From an uncultured Porphyromonadaceae bacterium (lineage in GTDB: Bacteria > Bacteroidota > Bacteroidia > Bacteroidales > UBA11471), in contig UQOX01000007.1 in assembly GCA_900542765.1 (NCBI GenBank), forward strand, positions 1 to 64,000: a stretch of 64,000 nucleotides of DNA, in the 5' to 3' direction. Positions within the stretch are counted from its first letter, which is position 1. Each line of letters opens with the position of its first letter. Below the pieces are notes generated by a model that saw only the letters and a program-made list of their open reading frames with translations, searched no databases and was not told the DNA's origin. The position numbers and the translations under genes were made by a program. This document shows, in pieces, positions 40,201 through 47,302 of the stretch.

Positions 40201-42857
40201 ATCTTTTCGCCCTCGTGCACCGTTATTTCCCGCCGGGGAACCCACAGGGCCGTCGGCAGCGGCGGACGCTTGTCGTTGTCGCCATAGATGATGACGTGAC
40301 GGCTGAGACTGTCGGTGCTCCCTTCCTGGTTGACTGCGCTTACGATGACGCGGTACACGCCCGATGCCCATTTGCGGGTTTTCAACCGGCATGTCCCGTC
40401 GCCTTTTATCTCGCCGGCGTCGACGCGGTGCCCGTTACGCAGCGTGTCATAACGGTTCTCGGTGAGGAACCGTGTGTCGTCCGCACCGTCCCGGGGCAGC
40501 TCTAAGGCGAAAACTTCGTAGGTGCGACGCATGACGGGTGCGGCGTTGGGAGCGGCCGTTACCGAGGCCGAGAGGGAGAGCGGCGTCTGCTTGTCGTGCC
40601 GCTCAGGTAGTTCCATCTCTATTTGCAGCGGCTTGCCCGTTACGCCGAACCAATGCTGCACGCTCTGTGTCTCGCCGTTGGCGGCGGTGGCCGAAAATTC
40701 GGCTTGGTACATGCGGAACGAAGCGCGAGGGTCGGAGGGTTGAGGCTCGAATGTGAGATGAAATTTCCCTTCGGCGTCAGTTACCGCCATACCCGACAGG
40801 GTCTGTCCGTCTCTGTTTCCGCGATAGTAGACCGACTCTTTGATTTGGAACCTGACGGGAGCATGGGCGATGGCCTCTCCCGCATAACCGGTGATGCGTC
40901 CCGACAACTTGATGGGGTGACCCGAGAAATAAGTCGTGGCGGGGGTGTCGAGTGAAATGTCGAACGACCCTTTTCTGTATTCGGCCACCTGCACGCTCTG
41001 GGTGCCGTTGTACCCTTGCAGCCGCAAGTAGCCCGAAATCTGTTTCGGCAAGACGAACTGTCCCGCGAATGAGCCGTAAGCGTCGCTTTCGACCGGGCAT
41101 TCGGCGATTTTGCCGTTGACACCATACAACTCGACCGTCTGGCTCTCACCGGCAAGGGCTCGGCTCCCGCTTATCTCCCGGGAAAAGACGATGCCCGCAA
41201 AATGCAAGGTGTCGCCGGGACGGTAGATGGAGCGGTCGGTAAAGAGTGCCGTGCATATTTCGTCGCCCGGTGGGGTGCCGCGAAGACGTTCTCCTACGGA
41301 AATGCGGGTGATGGGGTAGAGCGTGTCCTGTGCGGTCACGGGCCTGAATGCCACTACCTCCCGGTCGTCGAGCGTCAAGATGCCGTTGGGGTCGGTAAAG
41401 AGGCTTTTCAGGTAGACATAATGGTCGGAATAACGGGGCGAGGCCGTGTATAACCTCACTTCGCAGTTGCTTTGGGGGGCGCCCGACGCACCGTCGGTTA
41501 CGACGATGTTGGCCGAGCCGTTGCCTGTGCGGTTCTGGGTATAGGCGAAAAACCGCGTTACCGAAAAGCGGGCTTCGGTGGTCGTGGCCGCTGTGCCTTT
41601 GACGTCGAAAGCGATGCGGTAACGGCCCGGGGCGAGAGCGGGAATCCTCTCTTCACATTCCCGCGTTTCCCCTATCCGGGTGCCGGCCACGGTCAGGCCG
41701 CGCGACAAGAGGGGTGTGGAGTCCTGTCGCGGGAAGATGTGCAGGGTGATGCTGTCGGCCCGGGAATAGGTGAAGGTGAAGGCCGTCACTTTGTCGGGGT
41801 AGACCACCTCGGGAACGGTCGCGTAAAAGAGCGGGGCGGTGATGCTCAGATAAAGATTCCGCAGGCAACCGATGCGCGGATAGTCGGCATATCGTTGCAT
41901 CTGTTCCTCACAGGCCGAGAGCCAGGTCGCCAACAACGGCTCTTGGGCGGTCATCGCTTCTCCCGCGCTTATCAGGGCTTCGGTCGAGAAAGGTAGTGTC
42001 TCGTACTCCCGGTAGAGCGCAAGCAGCCGGCGGGCGTAGGTCGAGTCGGGAGCCTGCTCTTGCAGGAACCGTTCCCGGTCGAGCCGTGCCAGGAAGGCAA
42101 GTGGCGATTGCGGCGTGTCGCTGTGCAAGGCATAGAGTCGCTCGTAGAGGCCGATGATGCGGCGACGCAGGTTGTGGCTCAGCGACCCTTCCGGGCTCGA
42201 CAGCATGGTGGTGTCGATGCGGAGCGGCCACTCTTCGACAACCCGTGGCGTGGGATAACGGACTATCAGGGTCTTGTATAGGTCGATGGCTTGCCCGGCC
42301 AAAAAATCATATAAGGTCGAGACCTGAGGCGTGCCGATAGAGTCGTTCTGCGGCAGGAACGGAAAGCGTGCCAGCGGCGTGGCCAGCAGGAGCTCCTCGG
42401 CTTGCAACGATTGCTCGGATAGTCTGATGATGGCGGCTGCAAAACTTTCGGTGTCCCACTCCCGCATGTCGGCCGGCGGTTCGGTCAAAGTTCCCCTTTG
42501 CTGTATCTCTCGGCGATGGCTCTCGTAATAGCGGTGCAACAGCGAGGCTTCGTAGGCATACAGGAGCGATTGTGCCGCGGTGTCGGGGCAATTCCGCGCC
42601 TGACGGTTGATATGCCCTATCAGCGATGGCAGGCTGTCTTCGCTCAGTAGCAGTTGGTATTCACAGCCGTCGATGAGGTATCCGGTCGCTGCCCGATAAT
42701 CTTTTCGGGACAACGCTTTTTCGAGACGCGTTTGGGTGCGTTGCAGGCTGTCGGTCGGATTTTCGGGCAACTCTTTGCCGATTGCGGCGAGGCCGTCGAC
42801 CGGCAGCCATAATCCCGACACGAGAATAAGAAAAGCCAGATAACAGATGTGTTTCAT
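37266..42857 (-). CDS. Alpha-2-macroglobulin-like giant exported protein
   Basis: An 1863-residue protein; the start at 42857 gives a clean signal peptide (ICYLAFLILVSGLWLPVDGLA), while the longer frame adds 29 unrelated residues across the probable -7 box. The N-terminal 350 residues are helical. The MG2 domain is marked by DRSIYRPGDTLHFAGIV (about residue 540); further MG domains follow; the A2M core has RETAFFYPHLKSDRKGFVDL near 1115 and a following TED-like alpha-helical region (about 1330-1650; GGFPWRKGMESH). No thioester motif CxEQ is present at the expected place (LPDENSTPDLL). Such proteins are periplasmic or surface protease traps or envelope-maintenance factors in other bacteria; the role in Bacteroidota is unproven. 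Convergent with yhhQ, divergent from the UPF0597 gene. Confidence 0.87.
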   Translation of the reverse strand: MKHICYLAFLILVSGLWLPVDGLAAIGKELPENPTDSLQRTQTRLEKALSRKDYRAATGYLIDGCEYQLLLSEDSLPSLIGHINRQARNCPDTAAQSLLYAYEASLLHRYYESHRREIQQRGTLTEPPADMREWDTESFAAAIIRLSEQSLQAEELLLATPLARFPFLPQNDSIGTPQVSTLYDFLAGQAIDLYKTLIVRYPTPRVVEEWPLRIDTTMLSSPEGSLSHNLRRRIIGLYERLYALHSDTPQSPLAFLARLDRERFLQEQAPDSTYARRLLALYREYETLPFSTEALISAGEAMTAQEPLLATWLSACEEQMQRYADYPRIGCLRNLYLSITAPLFYATVPEVVYPDKVTAFTFTYSRADSITLHIFPRQDSTPLLSRGLTVAGTRIGETRECEERIPALAPGRYRIAFDVKGTAATTTEARFSVTRFFAYTQNRTGNGSANIVVTDGASGAPQSNCEVRLYTASPRYSDHYVYLKSLFTDPNGILTLDDREVVAFRPVTAQDTLYPITRISVGERLRGTPPGDEICTALFTDRSIYRPGDTLHFAGIVFSREISGSRALAGESQTVELYGVNGKIAECPVESDAYGSFAGQFVLPKQISGYLRLQGYNGTQSVQVAEYRKGSFDISLDTPATTYFSGHPIKLSGRITGYAGEAIAHAPVRFQIKESVYYRGNRDGQTLSGMAVTDAEGKFHLTFEPQPSDPRASFRMYQAEFSATAANGETQSVQHWFGVTGKPLQIEMELPERHDKQTPLSLSASVTAAPNAAPVMRRTYEVFALELPRDGADDTRFLTENRYDTLRNGHRVDAGEIKGDGTCRLKTRKWASGVYRVIVSAVNQEGSTDSLSRHVIIYGDNDKRPPLPTALWVPRREITVHEGEKMRIACGSCCPDVSLLCQLFEQGEMKCCFRTSVDNENIELDIPHAVSADSPATLVLSLVKGNRLYASEVIVRKASPNHTLKIIPRTFRDRLTSGSREEWTFRVKNSRGKAVQTRLIATLYDQALDAIAPHAWDFNPFITPIPTPVYSQSPGHLYLSAQVTPDEGCPAREEWQTGWLLSSSGLMWGNGLARPNLRADAALLTANKSESRLSTTDGSATTEPILRRDFRETAFFYPHLKSDRKGFVDLSFTLPDSHTSWKLMLLAVTEDMHNGFYADTVIASKPLMVFPNLPRFARIGDRVSIATRISNTSRQTYKGHLSMELFNPENDSLLYRSKTPFETAPRETQSLTSTFATGAWSDMPCVGVRIVATADDGTSDGEQRLLPLLPRKIFLTEAASPEKRGDEGYEIEMQSLITPPEGESLFDVTLSYAPSPLWFVVQALPGLTDLPDENSTPDLLAAFYGNTLAAALVEKNPSFASAIASQSQSADTLASPLSQNADLKMLLLEETPWLLEARHENERIERLSALLDRERCATAQCRALEQLLALQNDDGGFPWRKGMESHIGQTLPVMESYVHLHRQNLLREDESQVQLYSRAMSYLSRNLAGDTARIRQQEKVSTQQLRYLVLQAAFPQSLTENEAAGYALLYKKATEEWRQMDLIDKALTARLLYDTGREEEARRIAASLIGYATTRDESTAWANNKSGNSTMGDIERHTLLMQTVAQILPGDEHLTGMATWLLQQKETRDWGSTPATLDAISALVAHCGLSLDETGGAATLIWGNDTLHTDRHAYGYVQLSHRGETSSPELGRVFFPADRESGHATKPWVGLYRQYFADADKIVKRGNGVSLEKRLYLVRGDSLVELSEATPRVGDKIQTRLVIITDRDLDFVVVKDHRAACLEPADQTTGTTFQGELRALRETRDAATLFYLEHLPKGHHILSYEAYIDRTGHYLDGSAALQCLYAPQETAHSRGGRIDVGND

Positions 42858-42881
42858 TGTGATGCGAGAAAGATAAGTTGC

Positions 42882-42889
42882 CAAATATA
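42882..42889 (-). promoter_or_regulatory. -7 element upstream of the A2M-like gene
   Basis: Minus-strand TATATTTG, 25 bases before the chosen ATG at 42857; no clear -33 box. It argues against a start at 42944. Confidence 0.45.
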
Positions 42890-42984
42890 TAAAATTCGGT
42901 ACTCGGAATCGCTGCTTTCCCCATAAACAATTGTTAAGGCACAAATCTCCGACGGTAAAATTTCTTATTTATCTCGATTCTTCG

Positions 42985-42992
42985 TATTTTTG
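42985..42992 (+). promoter_or_regulatory. -7 element upstream of the UPF0597 gene
   Basis: TATTTTTG, 24 bases before the ATG at 43017; the -33 box is poor. It excludes the upstream in-frame ATG at 42990. Confidence 0.45.
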
Positions 42993-43016
42993 CAGGTATT
43001 AAAACCTATCCGAAAC

Positions 43017-44303
43017 ATGGAAAAAACAGAAAGAGATGCCATCATACGGCTGGTGAAACGTGAAGTCGTCCCGGCCATTGGTTGTACCGAGCCGATAGCC
43101 GTAGCCCTTTGCGTATCGAAAGCCGCGCAATTACTGGGCAAAGAACCTGAAAAAATTGAAGTGCTGCTGAGTGCCAATATCCTGAAAAACGCCATGGGGG
43201 TCGGCATACCCGGGACGGGCATGATCGGATTGCCCATTGCCGTGGCTCTCGGTGCGTTGGCCGGGAATCCCGATTATCAACTCGAAGTGCTCAAAGACAT
43301 CACTCCGGCCGATGTGGAACGGGGAAAACAGTTCATCGCCGCGAATCGCATCGACATAAAACTGAAAGAAGACATTACCGAAAAACTATATATCGAGATA
43401 CATGTTTCGGCAGGGTCCGATAAGGCCGCGGCCATCATCGCCGGTGGACACACCACTTTTGTGTATGAAGAGCAGATGGGGCAGGTGTTGCTCGATCGCC
43501 GTTCGGCCTCGGCCGATGAGGAAGAAGATGACGACACATCTCTCTCCTTGCGCAAGGTTTATGATTTTGCCATGACGGCTCCTCTTGAAGAAATCGATTT
43601 CATTCTCGAATCGGCCCGTCTCAACAAGGCGGCGGCAGAAACCTCCTTCACGGGAGATTATGGGCACTCGCTGGGCCGTTCCCTGCGCGATGATAACGAG
43701 CGACGGGTCATGGGCGACAGCGTCTTTACCCACATACTTTCTTATACCTCGGGAGCCTGCGATGCCCGCATGGCCGGAGCCATGATTCCCGTCATGAGCA
43801 ACTCCGGTAGTGGAAACCAAGGTATTGCGGCCACCCTTCCCGTCCTGGTTTATGCCGAAGAAAACAACAAGCCCCGGGAAGAGTTGATACGCGCCCTCAT
43901 GCTCAGCCATCTCACGGTAATTTATATCAAACAGAGCCTTGGGCGACTTTCGGCACTGTGCGGTTGTGTTGTAGCCGCGACAGGGTCGAGTTGTGGAATA
44001 ACCTATCTGATGGGTGGCGGGTATGAAGAGATAACGTATGCTGTCAAGAACATGGTTGCCAATCTCACCGGCATGATTTGCGACGGTGCCAAACCCAGTT
44101 GTGCCATGAAGCTCACCAGCGGAGTCTCGACGGCCGTCTTTTCGGCCATGTTGGCCATAGAACACAAGTGCGTGACCGCGGTCGAGGGTATTGTGGAAAA
44201 CGATGTCGATCGCACGATACACAACCTGACCCGCATCGGTGCACAGGGCATGAACGAGACCGATCGCCTTGTGCTCGACATTATGACCCACAAATGTCCA
44301 TAA
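43017..44303 (+). CDS. L-cysteine desulfidase / L-serine dehydratase alpha-like protein (UPF0597)
   Basis: A 428-residue cytoplasmic protein of the UPF0597 family (YhaM/CyuA type, L-cysteine desulfidase). Conserved blocks: PAIGCTEPIAVAL (Cys23), a glycine-rich MGVGIPGTGMIGLPIA, SNSGSGNQGIAATLP, and a cysteine-rich CGCVVAATGSSCGI plus MICDGAKPSCAMK, which bind a [4Fe-4S] cluster in homologues. It would release sulfide or ammonia from L-cysteine giving pyruvate; serine dehydration is an alternative. An acidic insertion (ADEEEDDDT, about 165-175) interrupts the middle. Monocistronic, between a weak promoter and a bidirectional terminator. Confidence 0.9.
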   Translation: MEKTERDAIIRLVKREVVPAIGCTEPIAVALCVSKAAQLLGKEPEKIEVLLSANILKNAMGVGIPGTGMIGLPIAVALGALAGNPDYQLEVLKDITPADVERGKQFIAANRIDIKLKEDITEKLYIEIHVSAGSDKAAAIIAGGHTTFVYEEQMGQVLLDRRSASADEEEDDDTSLSLRKVYDFAMTAPLEEIDFILESARLNKAAAETSFTGDYGHSLGRSLRDDNERRVMGDSVFTHILSYTSGACDARMAGAMIPVMSNSGSGNQGIAATLPVLVYAEENNKPREELIRALMLSHLTVIYIKQSLGRLSALCGCVVAATGSSCGITYLMGGGYEEITYAVKNMVANLTGMICDGAKPSCAMKLTSGVSTAVFSAMLAIEHKCVTAVEGIVENDVDRTIHNLTRIGAQGMNETDRLVLDIMTHKCP

Positions 44304-44327
44304 CAGATTTGCGATGACAGTAAAAAA

Positions 44328-44365
44328 CACGCCGCTCGGAGCAACCTTCGAGCGGCGTGTTTTTT
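44328..44365. terminator. Bidirectional terminator between convergent genes
   Basis: CACGCCGCTCG (44328-44338) with CGAGCGGCGTG (44349-44359): an 11-bp stem. T run on the plus side (44360-44365) and A run before the stem (44322-44327), so it can serve both strands. Confidence 0.9.
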
Positions 44366-44385
44366 ATCGGGAGGCAGGTGGATTG

Positions 44386-46716
44386 TCAGAACGGGTAACC
44401 CACCGCAAAGTGGAATGAGGCATCGCGGTTGAACGAGTGGTGGGCAATCACCCACGGGCGGTTCCCTATGCGGGAGGGGTCATACATTTTGAGACCCATG
44501 TCGACTCGTATCAGGAAGTAGTTGAAGTCGAAACGCACGCCCAAGCCGTAAGCCAAGGCAATCTCTTTGTAGAAAGAGTTGAACTTGAACGCCCCGCCCG
44601 GTTGGGAAGGATAATCTTTGATGGTCCAGATGTTTCCTGCATCGAGGAAGAGTGCCAGTTCGAGTTTCCAAATCAATTTGCTTCGGTATTCGGCATTCAT
44701 GTCGAGGCGAATGTCACCGCACTGGTTCATGAAGTCGGCCAGCGGGTTGTTGCCCGAGTAGGTGCCCGGTCCCAAAGTCCGCACCGACCACCCCCGCACG
44801 CTGTTGGCGCCACCGGCATAGTATCGTTTCTCAAACGGTACCATGTCGGAGTTGCCGTATGGGTACACAACTCCCGCTCCAATGTGGAAGGCCAAGGCAT
44901 TCTTCTCATTCAGATTGACCGTGTAGGCGTAGTCGAGGTCGGCTTTGGCATATTGCGAGTAGCTGATGCCCAGTATCTCGTATTCGCCCGACGACGCCCG
45001 TTTCATCGAAGAGAGGGAAGAGATGGCATACAACAGGTTTCCGGCGATTTCGAATGCCGACCGCAGGGTATAGATTTCTCGCTGTTTGGCCGATGAGGCA
45101 ATGTTGCTCTTCAAGTTCGACATATACATGACATAGGCCGACCGCATGATGAAGTGGTCTTCGTAGCTGTATCGCAACAGGGGATTGTCGGCGGCGATAC
45201 TGTCGAGGTTGTTTTTGAATGCCGATGTCATTTGGGGCAGATACACATAGTTGATGTCTACCAGGTCGAAGTGGTGACGGAACCGGTTGCCCCTCGTGTA
45301 CCACTTGTAGTTCCACCCCGCACCCGAGATGACTCGCACATATTCGGGACGTTGCTGGTAGTCGATGTTGATGGTGAAGTCGGTTGTCGCCCGCATGCGT
45401 CGCAGGAACGACGTGCTGACAAACGGGAAAAGGAATTTGGGGAATGAAACCCCCATTTCGCCGTTTAGTTCGAGGTAGTTGTTTGCCAGCAGCCCGCCGA
45501 GGTCGCCCGTGATGTTTTCGTAGGCGGCTCTAAAACGTGCGCTGAACGTCTGTGAGCCGTGGAAGATGTTCCTGTGTTTATAGGTGAGACCCAGCGAGAA
45601 CCCGAAGTTGCCGGCCGAGTTGGTGCCTTCGACCTCGGTGGTGACCAGTTGGGTCTTCCCTTCGGTGAGCAAAATGTGGCAGTCGAGTTGCGGCGTTTCG
45701 CTACCGTGTACGGGTGTGAATTGAATATTGACGTATTTCAGCACTTCAAGCCTCGAAAAGGCCGAATAGGTATGATCTACCATGCGGGTCGAATAGCTTG
45801 CGCCGGGCAAGATATAACAGTTCTCCACCAAAGTCCCGGGGTGCAGGTATTCTTTCTCTCCATAAAGAATGTAGTAGCCCTTGTAGAAGATGGTGTCTTT
45901 GATGGCATATTTTTCTTCGGGGGTACCGCCCATGGGGTTATAGTCGGTGATGAAGTAGACATTCCGCACGGTGTAGGTGTTGTGTTTCCTGAACGAGACC
46001 AGTTCCGTTTGTGAAGAGTCTGCCACGGGAATGTCCGAAAGGAAAAGTTCGAGGTCCACGCCCTTGTGCCCGATGGTCGTGTCGGCGACATAGGATATGT
46101 ATTCTTTGTTGAATGCAAAATAACCCTCGTTTCGCAGTCGGTCGGTGATGCGCTGGCGTTCCTGTTCGAGCACGTTGCGGTCGAAGAGCTTGCCCGGGCG
46201 TATGAGGGAGCTGGCCGAATCGGCCATGACGATGCTCCGGATCGAGTCGTCGGGAATGCGGTAGGTCATGCGGTCGATGTGGTAGGGCGTTCCCGATTTT
46301 ACCTCATACTTTACCTTGATGCGTTTTTTGTGCTTTACGGTGTCGACGGTCACGATGGCGTCGGTATAGCCTTTGTTGTTGAGCGCCTTTTCGATTTGGC
46401 TGCGCGATTTCTCGGTCAGCTGGCTGTCATAGATGACCGGTGGCGTTCCGATGCGGCGCAACCAGCGGTTCCAGCCGTTGTCTTTGTCGTTGGAGAGGTT
46501 GTAGAAAAAGAGGGGAAGCCCGATGAGCCCGAATGTCTTGTGGTTGGGCTCTTGGCGAATGTATGATTTGAGTTCGCTGTTTTTCAGCTCCCGGTTGTCG
46601 GTCGACAGCGACACGCGGTCGAGCAGGTATTCGCCCTCACCCACATATTTGGTGGCCCGGCACGAATATAGCAGCGGGACAAGAATCGGAATGAGCAGCA
46701 ACAGGCGAAGTTTCAT
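44386..46716 (-). CDS. Omp85/TamA-type outer-membrane lipoprotein, stand-alone
   Basis: A 776-residue protein. The start at 46716 yields a lipoprotein signal (MKLRLLLLIPILVPLLYSC, lipobox cysteine 19) and is supported by the promoter at 46763-46794, which excludes the longer frame. The mature N-terminus ATKYVGEGEYLLDRV is typical of Bacteroidota TamA/TamL-like proteins. POTRA-like repeats cover about residues 45-385 (ALNNKGYTDAIVTVDTV, RLRNEGYFAFNKEYISY) and the C-terminal 390 residues form an Omp85 beta-barrel, with YYAGGANSVRGWSVRTLGPGTY (the GGxxSVRG block) and a final aromatic residue (VGYPF). Acts in outer-membrane protein or envelope assembly. No tamB lies beside it, unlike the paralogue at 58189. 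Confidence 0.88.
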   Translation of the reverse strand: MKLRLLLLIPILVPLLYSCRATKYVGEGEYLLDRVSLSTDNRELKNSELKSYIRQEPNHKTFGLIGLPLFFYNLSNDKDNGWNRWLRRIGTPPVIYDSQLTEKSRSQIEKALNNKGYTDAIVTVDTVKHKKRIKVKYEVKSGTPYHIDRMTYRIPDDSIRSIVMADSASSLIRPGKLFDRNVLEQERQRITDRLRNEGYFAFNKEYISYVADTTIGHKGVDLELFLSDIPVADSSQTELVSFRKHNTYTVRNVYFITDYNPMGGTPEEKYAIKDTIFYKGYYILYGEKEYLHPGTLVENCYILPGASYSTRMVDHTYSAFSRLEVLKYVNIQFTPVHGSETPQLDCHILLTEGKTQLVTTEVEGTNSAGNFGFSLGLTYKHRNIFHGSQTFSARFRAAYENITGDLGGLLANNYLELNGEMGVSFPKFLFPFVSTSFLRRMRATTDFTINIDYQQRPEYVRVISGAGWNYKWYTRGNRFRHHFDLVDINYVYLPQMTSAFKNNLDSIAADNPLLRYSYEDHFIMRSAYVMYMSNLKSNIASSAKQREIYTLRSAFEIAGNLLYAISSLSSMKRASSGEYEILGISYSQYAKADLDYAYTVNLNEKNALAFHIGAGVVYPYGNSDMVPFEKRYYAGGANSVRGWSVRTLGPGTYSGNNPLADFMNQCGDIRLDMNAEYRSKLIWKLELALFLDAGNIWTIKDYPSQPGGAFKFNSFYKEIALAYGLGVRFDFNYFLIRVDMGLKMYDPSRIGNRPWVIAHHSFNRDASFHFAVGYPF

Positions 46717-46762
46717 AAAGGTGTTTCCACAAGAAAAAAAACGACAGCCGGAATTATAGCTA

Positions 46763-46794
46763 CAAACGTACATAATTCTCATCGGATACACAAA
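46763..46794 (-). promoter_or_regulatory. Bacteroides-type promoter for the Omp85 lipoprotein gene
   Basis: On the minus strand TTTG (46794-46791), 20 bases, TACGTTTG (46770-46763): full consensus, about 45 bases before the ATG at 46716. Confidence 0.7.
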
Positions 46795-46882
46795 TTCTTG
46801 CTTTTCAAAAAAAGCAAATCCGATGCACTTCCTTCCCTCGGATTGTCCTGCCGTGCCGGCACCCGGCTCGCCACATCTCGCG

Positions 46883-46924
46883 CCCGGCCTCCCGTGAAGG
46901 TTTTCAGGAGAAGGGGAGGCCGGG
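46883..46924. repeat. GC-rich inverted repeat
   Basis: CCCGGCCTCCC (46883-46893) and GGGAGGCCGGG (46914-46924) are a perfect 11-bp inverted repeat with a 20-base loop, inside a GC-rich island (about 46830-46985) between two divergent promoters. No T run and no gene; function unknown. Confidence 0.5.
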
Positions 46925-47062
46925 GCCCGTATGTCGGGTCGCCGGCGGGAGTCCTCAAAAGAAAAATGTTGGCCTCTGGCGGCGGTTTTTCGATAAATTG
47001 ATAGAAAAAGTATGTAAAGTTGGATATATTTCTACTTGAAGCCTTATTTTTCTCTCTTTTAT

Positions 47063-47093
47063 TTTGGAATATTCATATAAAGACTTACCTTTG
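47063..47093 (+). promoter_or_regulatory. Bacteroides-type promoter of the ilv operon
   Basis: TTTG (47063-47066), 19 bases, TACCTTTG (47086-47093): full consensus. Transcription would begin near 47098-47100, giving a leader of about 205 bases before ilvD. Confidence 0.8.
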
Positions 47094-47129
47094 CAACGTC
47101 ATTACGATAAGCCATAACACAGCTTGATT

Positions 47130-47195
47130 ATGATTAGCTCGATTCTGCATATTTCCGGTCTACTATCAGTGATTATCGTCGTCGTGGGCGCATGA
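47130..47195 (+). CDS. ilv leader peptide (attenuator peptide)
   Basis: A 21-codon ORF, ATG to TGA, in the leader between the ilv promoter and ilvD. It has five Ile, three Leu and four Val codons; the second half reads GLLSVIIVVVGA, so six of its last ten codons before the stop are Ile or Val. This is the composition of the leader peptides that sense branched-chain aminoacyl-tRNA in the enterobacterial ilv operons. Its stop (47193-47195) is followed after four bases by the antiterminator arm (47200-47210), so a ribosome reaching the stop would cover that arm, while one stalled at the Ile/Val codons would leave it free. No Shine-Dalgarno site is seen, as is usual here. Too short for standard gene finders. 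Confidence 0.85.
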   Translation: MISSILHISGLLSVIIVVVGA

Positions 47196-47199
47196 TAAG

Positions 47200-47291
47200 G
47201 AAGAAAGGTTATGCAGATGTTTATGTAAAACATAAGGATATAACGACGAGGGAACCTTTCTTCAACCATAAAGAAGAAAGGTTCCTTTTTT
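47200..47291 (+). promoter_or_regulatory. ilv attenuator: antiterminator and terminator sharing one arm
   Basis: Terminator: GGAACCTTTCTTC (47251-47263) and GAAGAAAGGTTCC (47273-47285) form a perfect 13-bp stem with a 9-base loop and six T (47286-47291), 11 bases before the ilvD start. Antiterminator: GAAGAAAGGTT (47200-47210) is an exact second copy of most of the 3' arm and can pair with 47253-47263 over 11 bp, making the two structures mutually exclusive. A small hairpin (TTATGT 47221-47226 with ACATAA 47230-47235) lies between and would bring the antiterminator arms together. With the leader peptide this is a complete translation-coupled attenuator. Confidence 0.88.
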
Positions 47292-47302
47292 AAGAGAAAT
47301 AT

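Noticed and set aside
46798-47001. 67-codon plus-strand ORF before the ilv promoter
   Set aside because: It crosses the GC-rich inverted repeat, has an Arg/Pro/Gly-rich product without domain, and no start signals.
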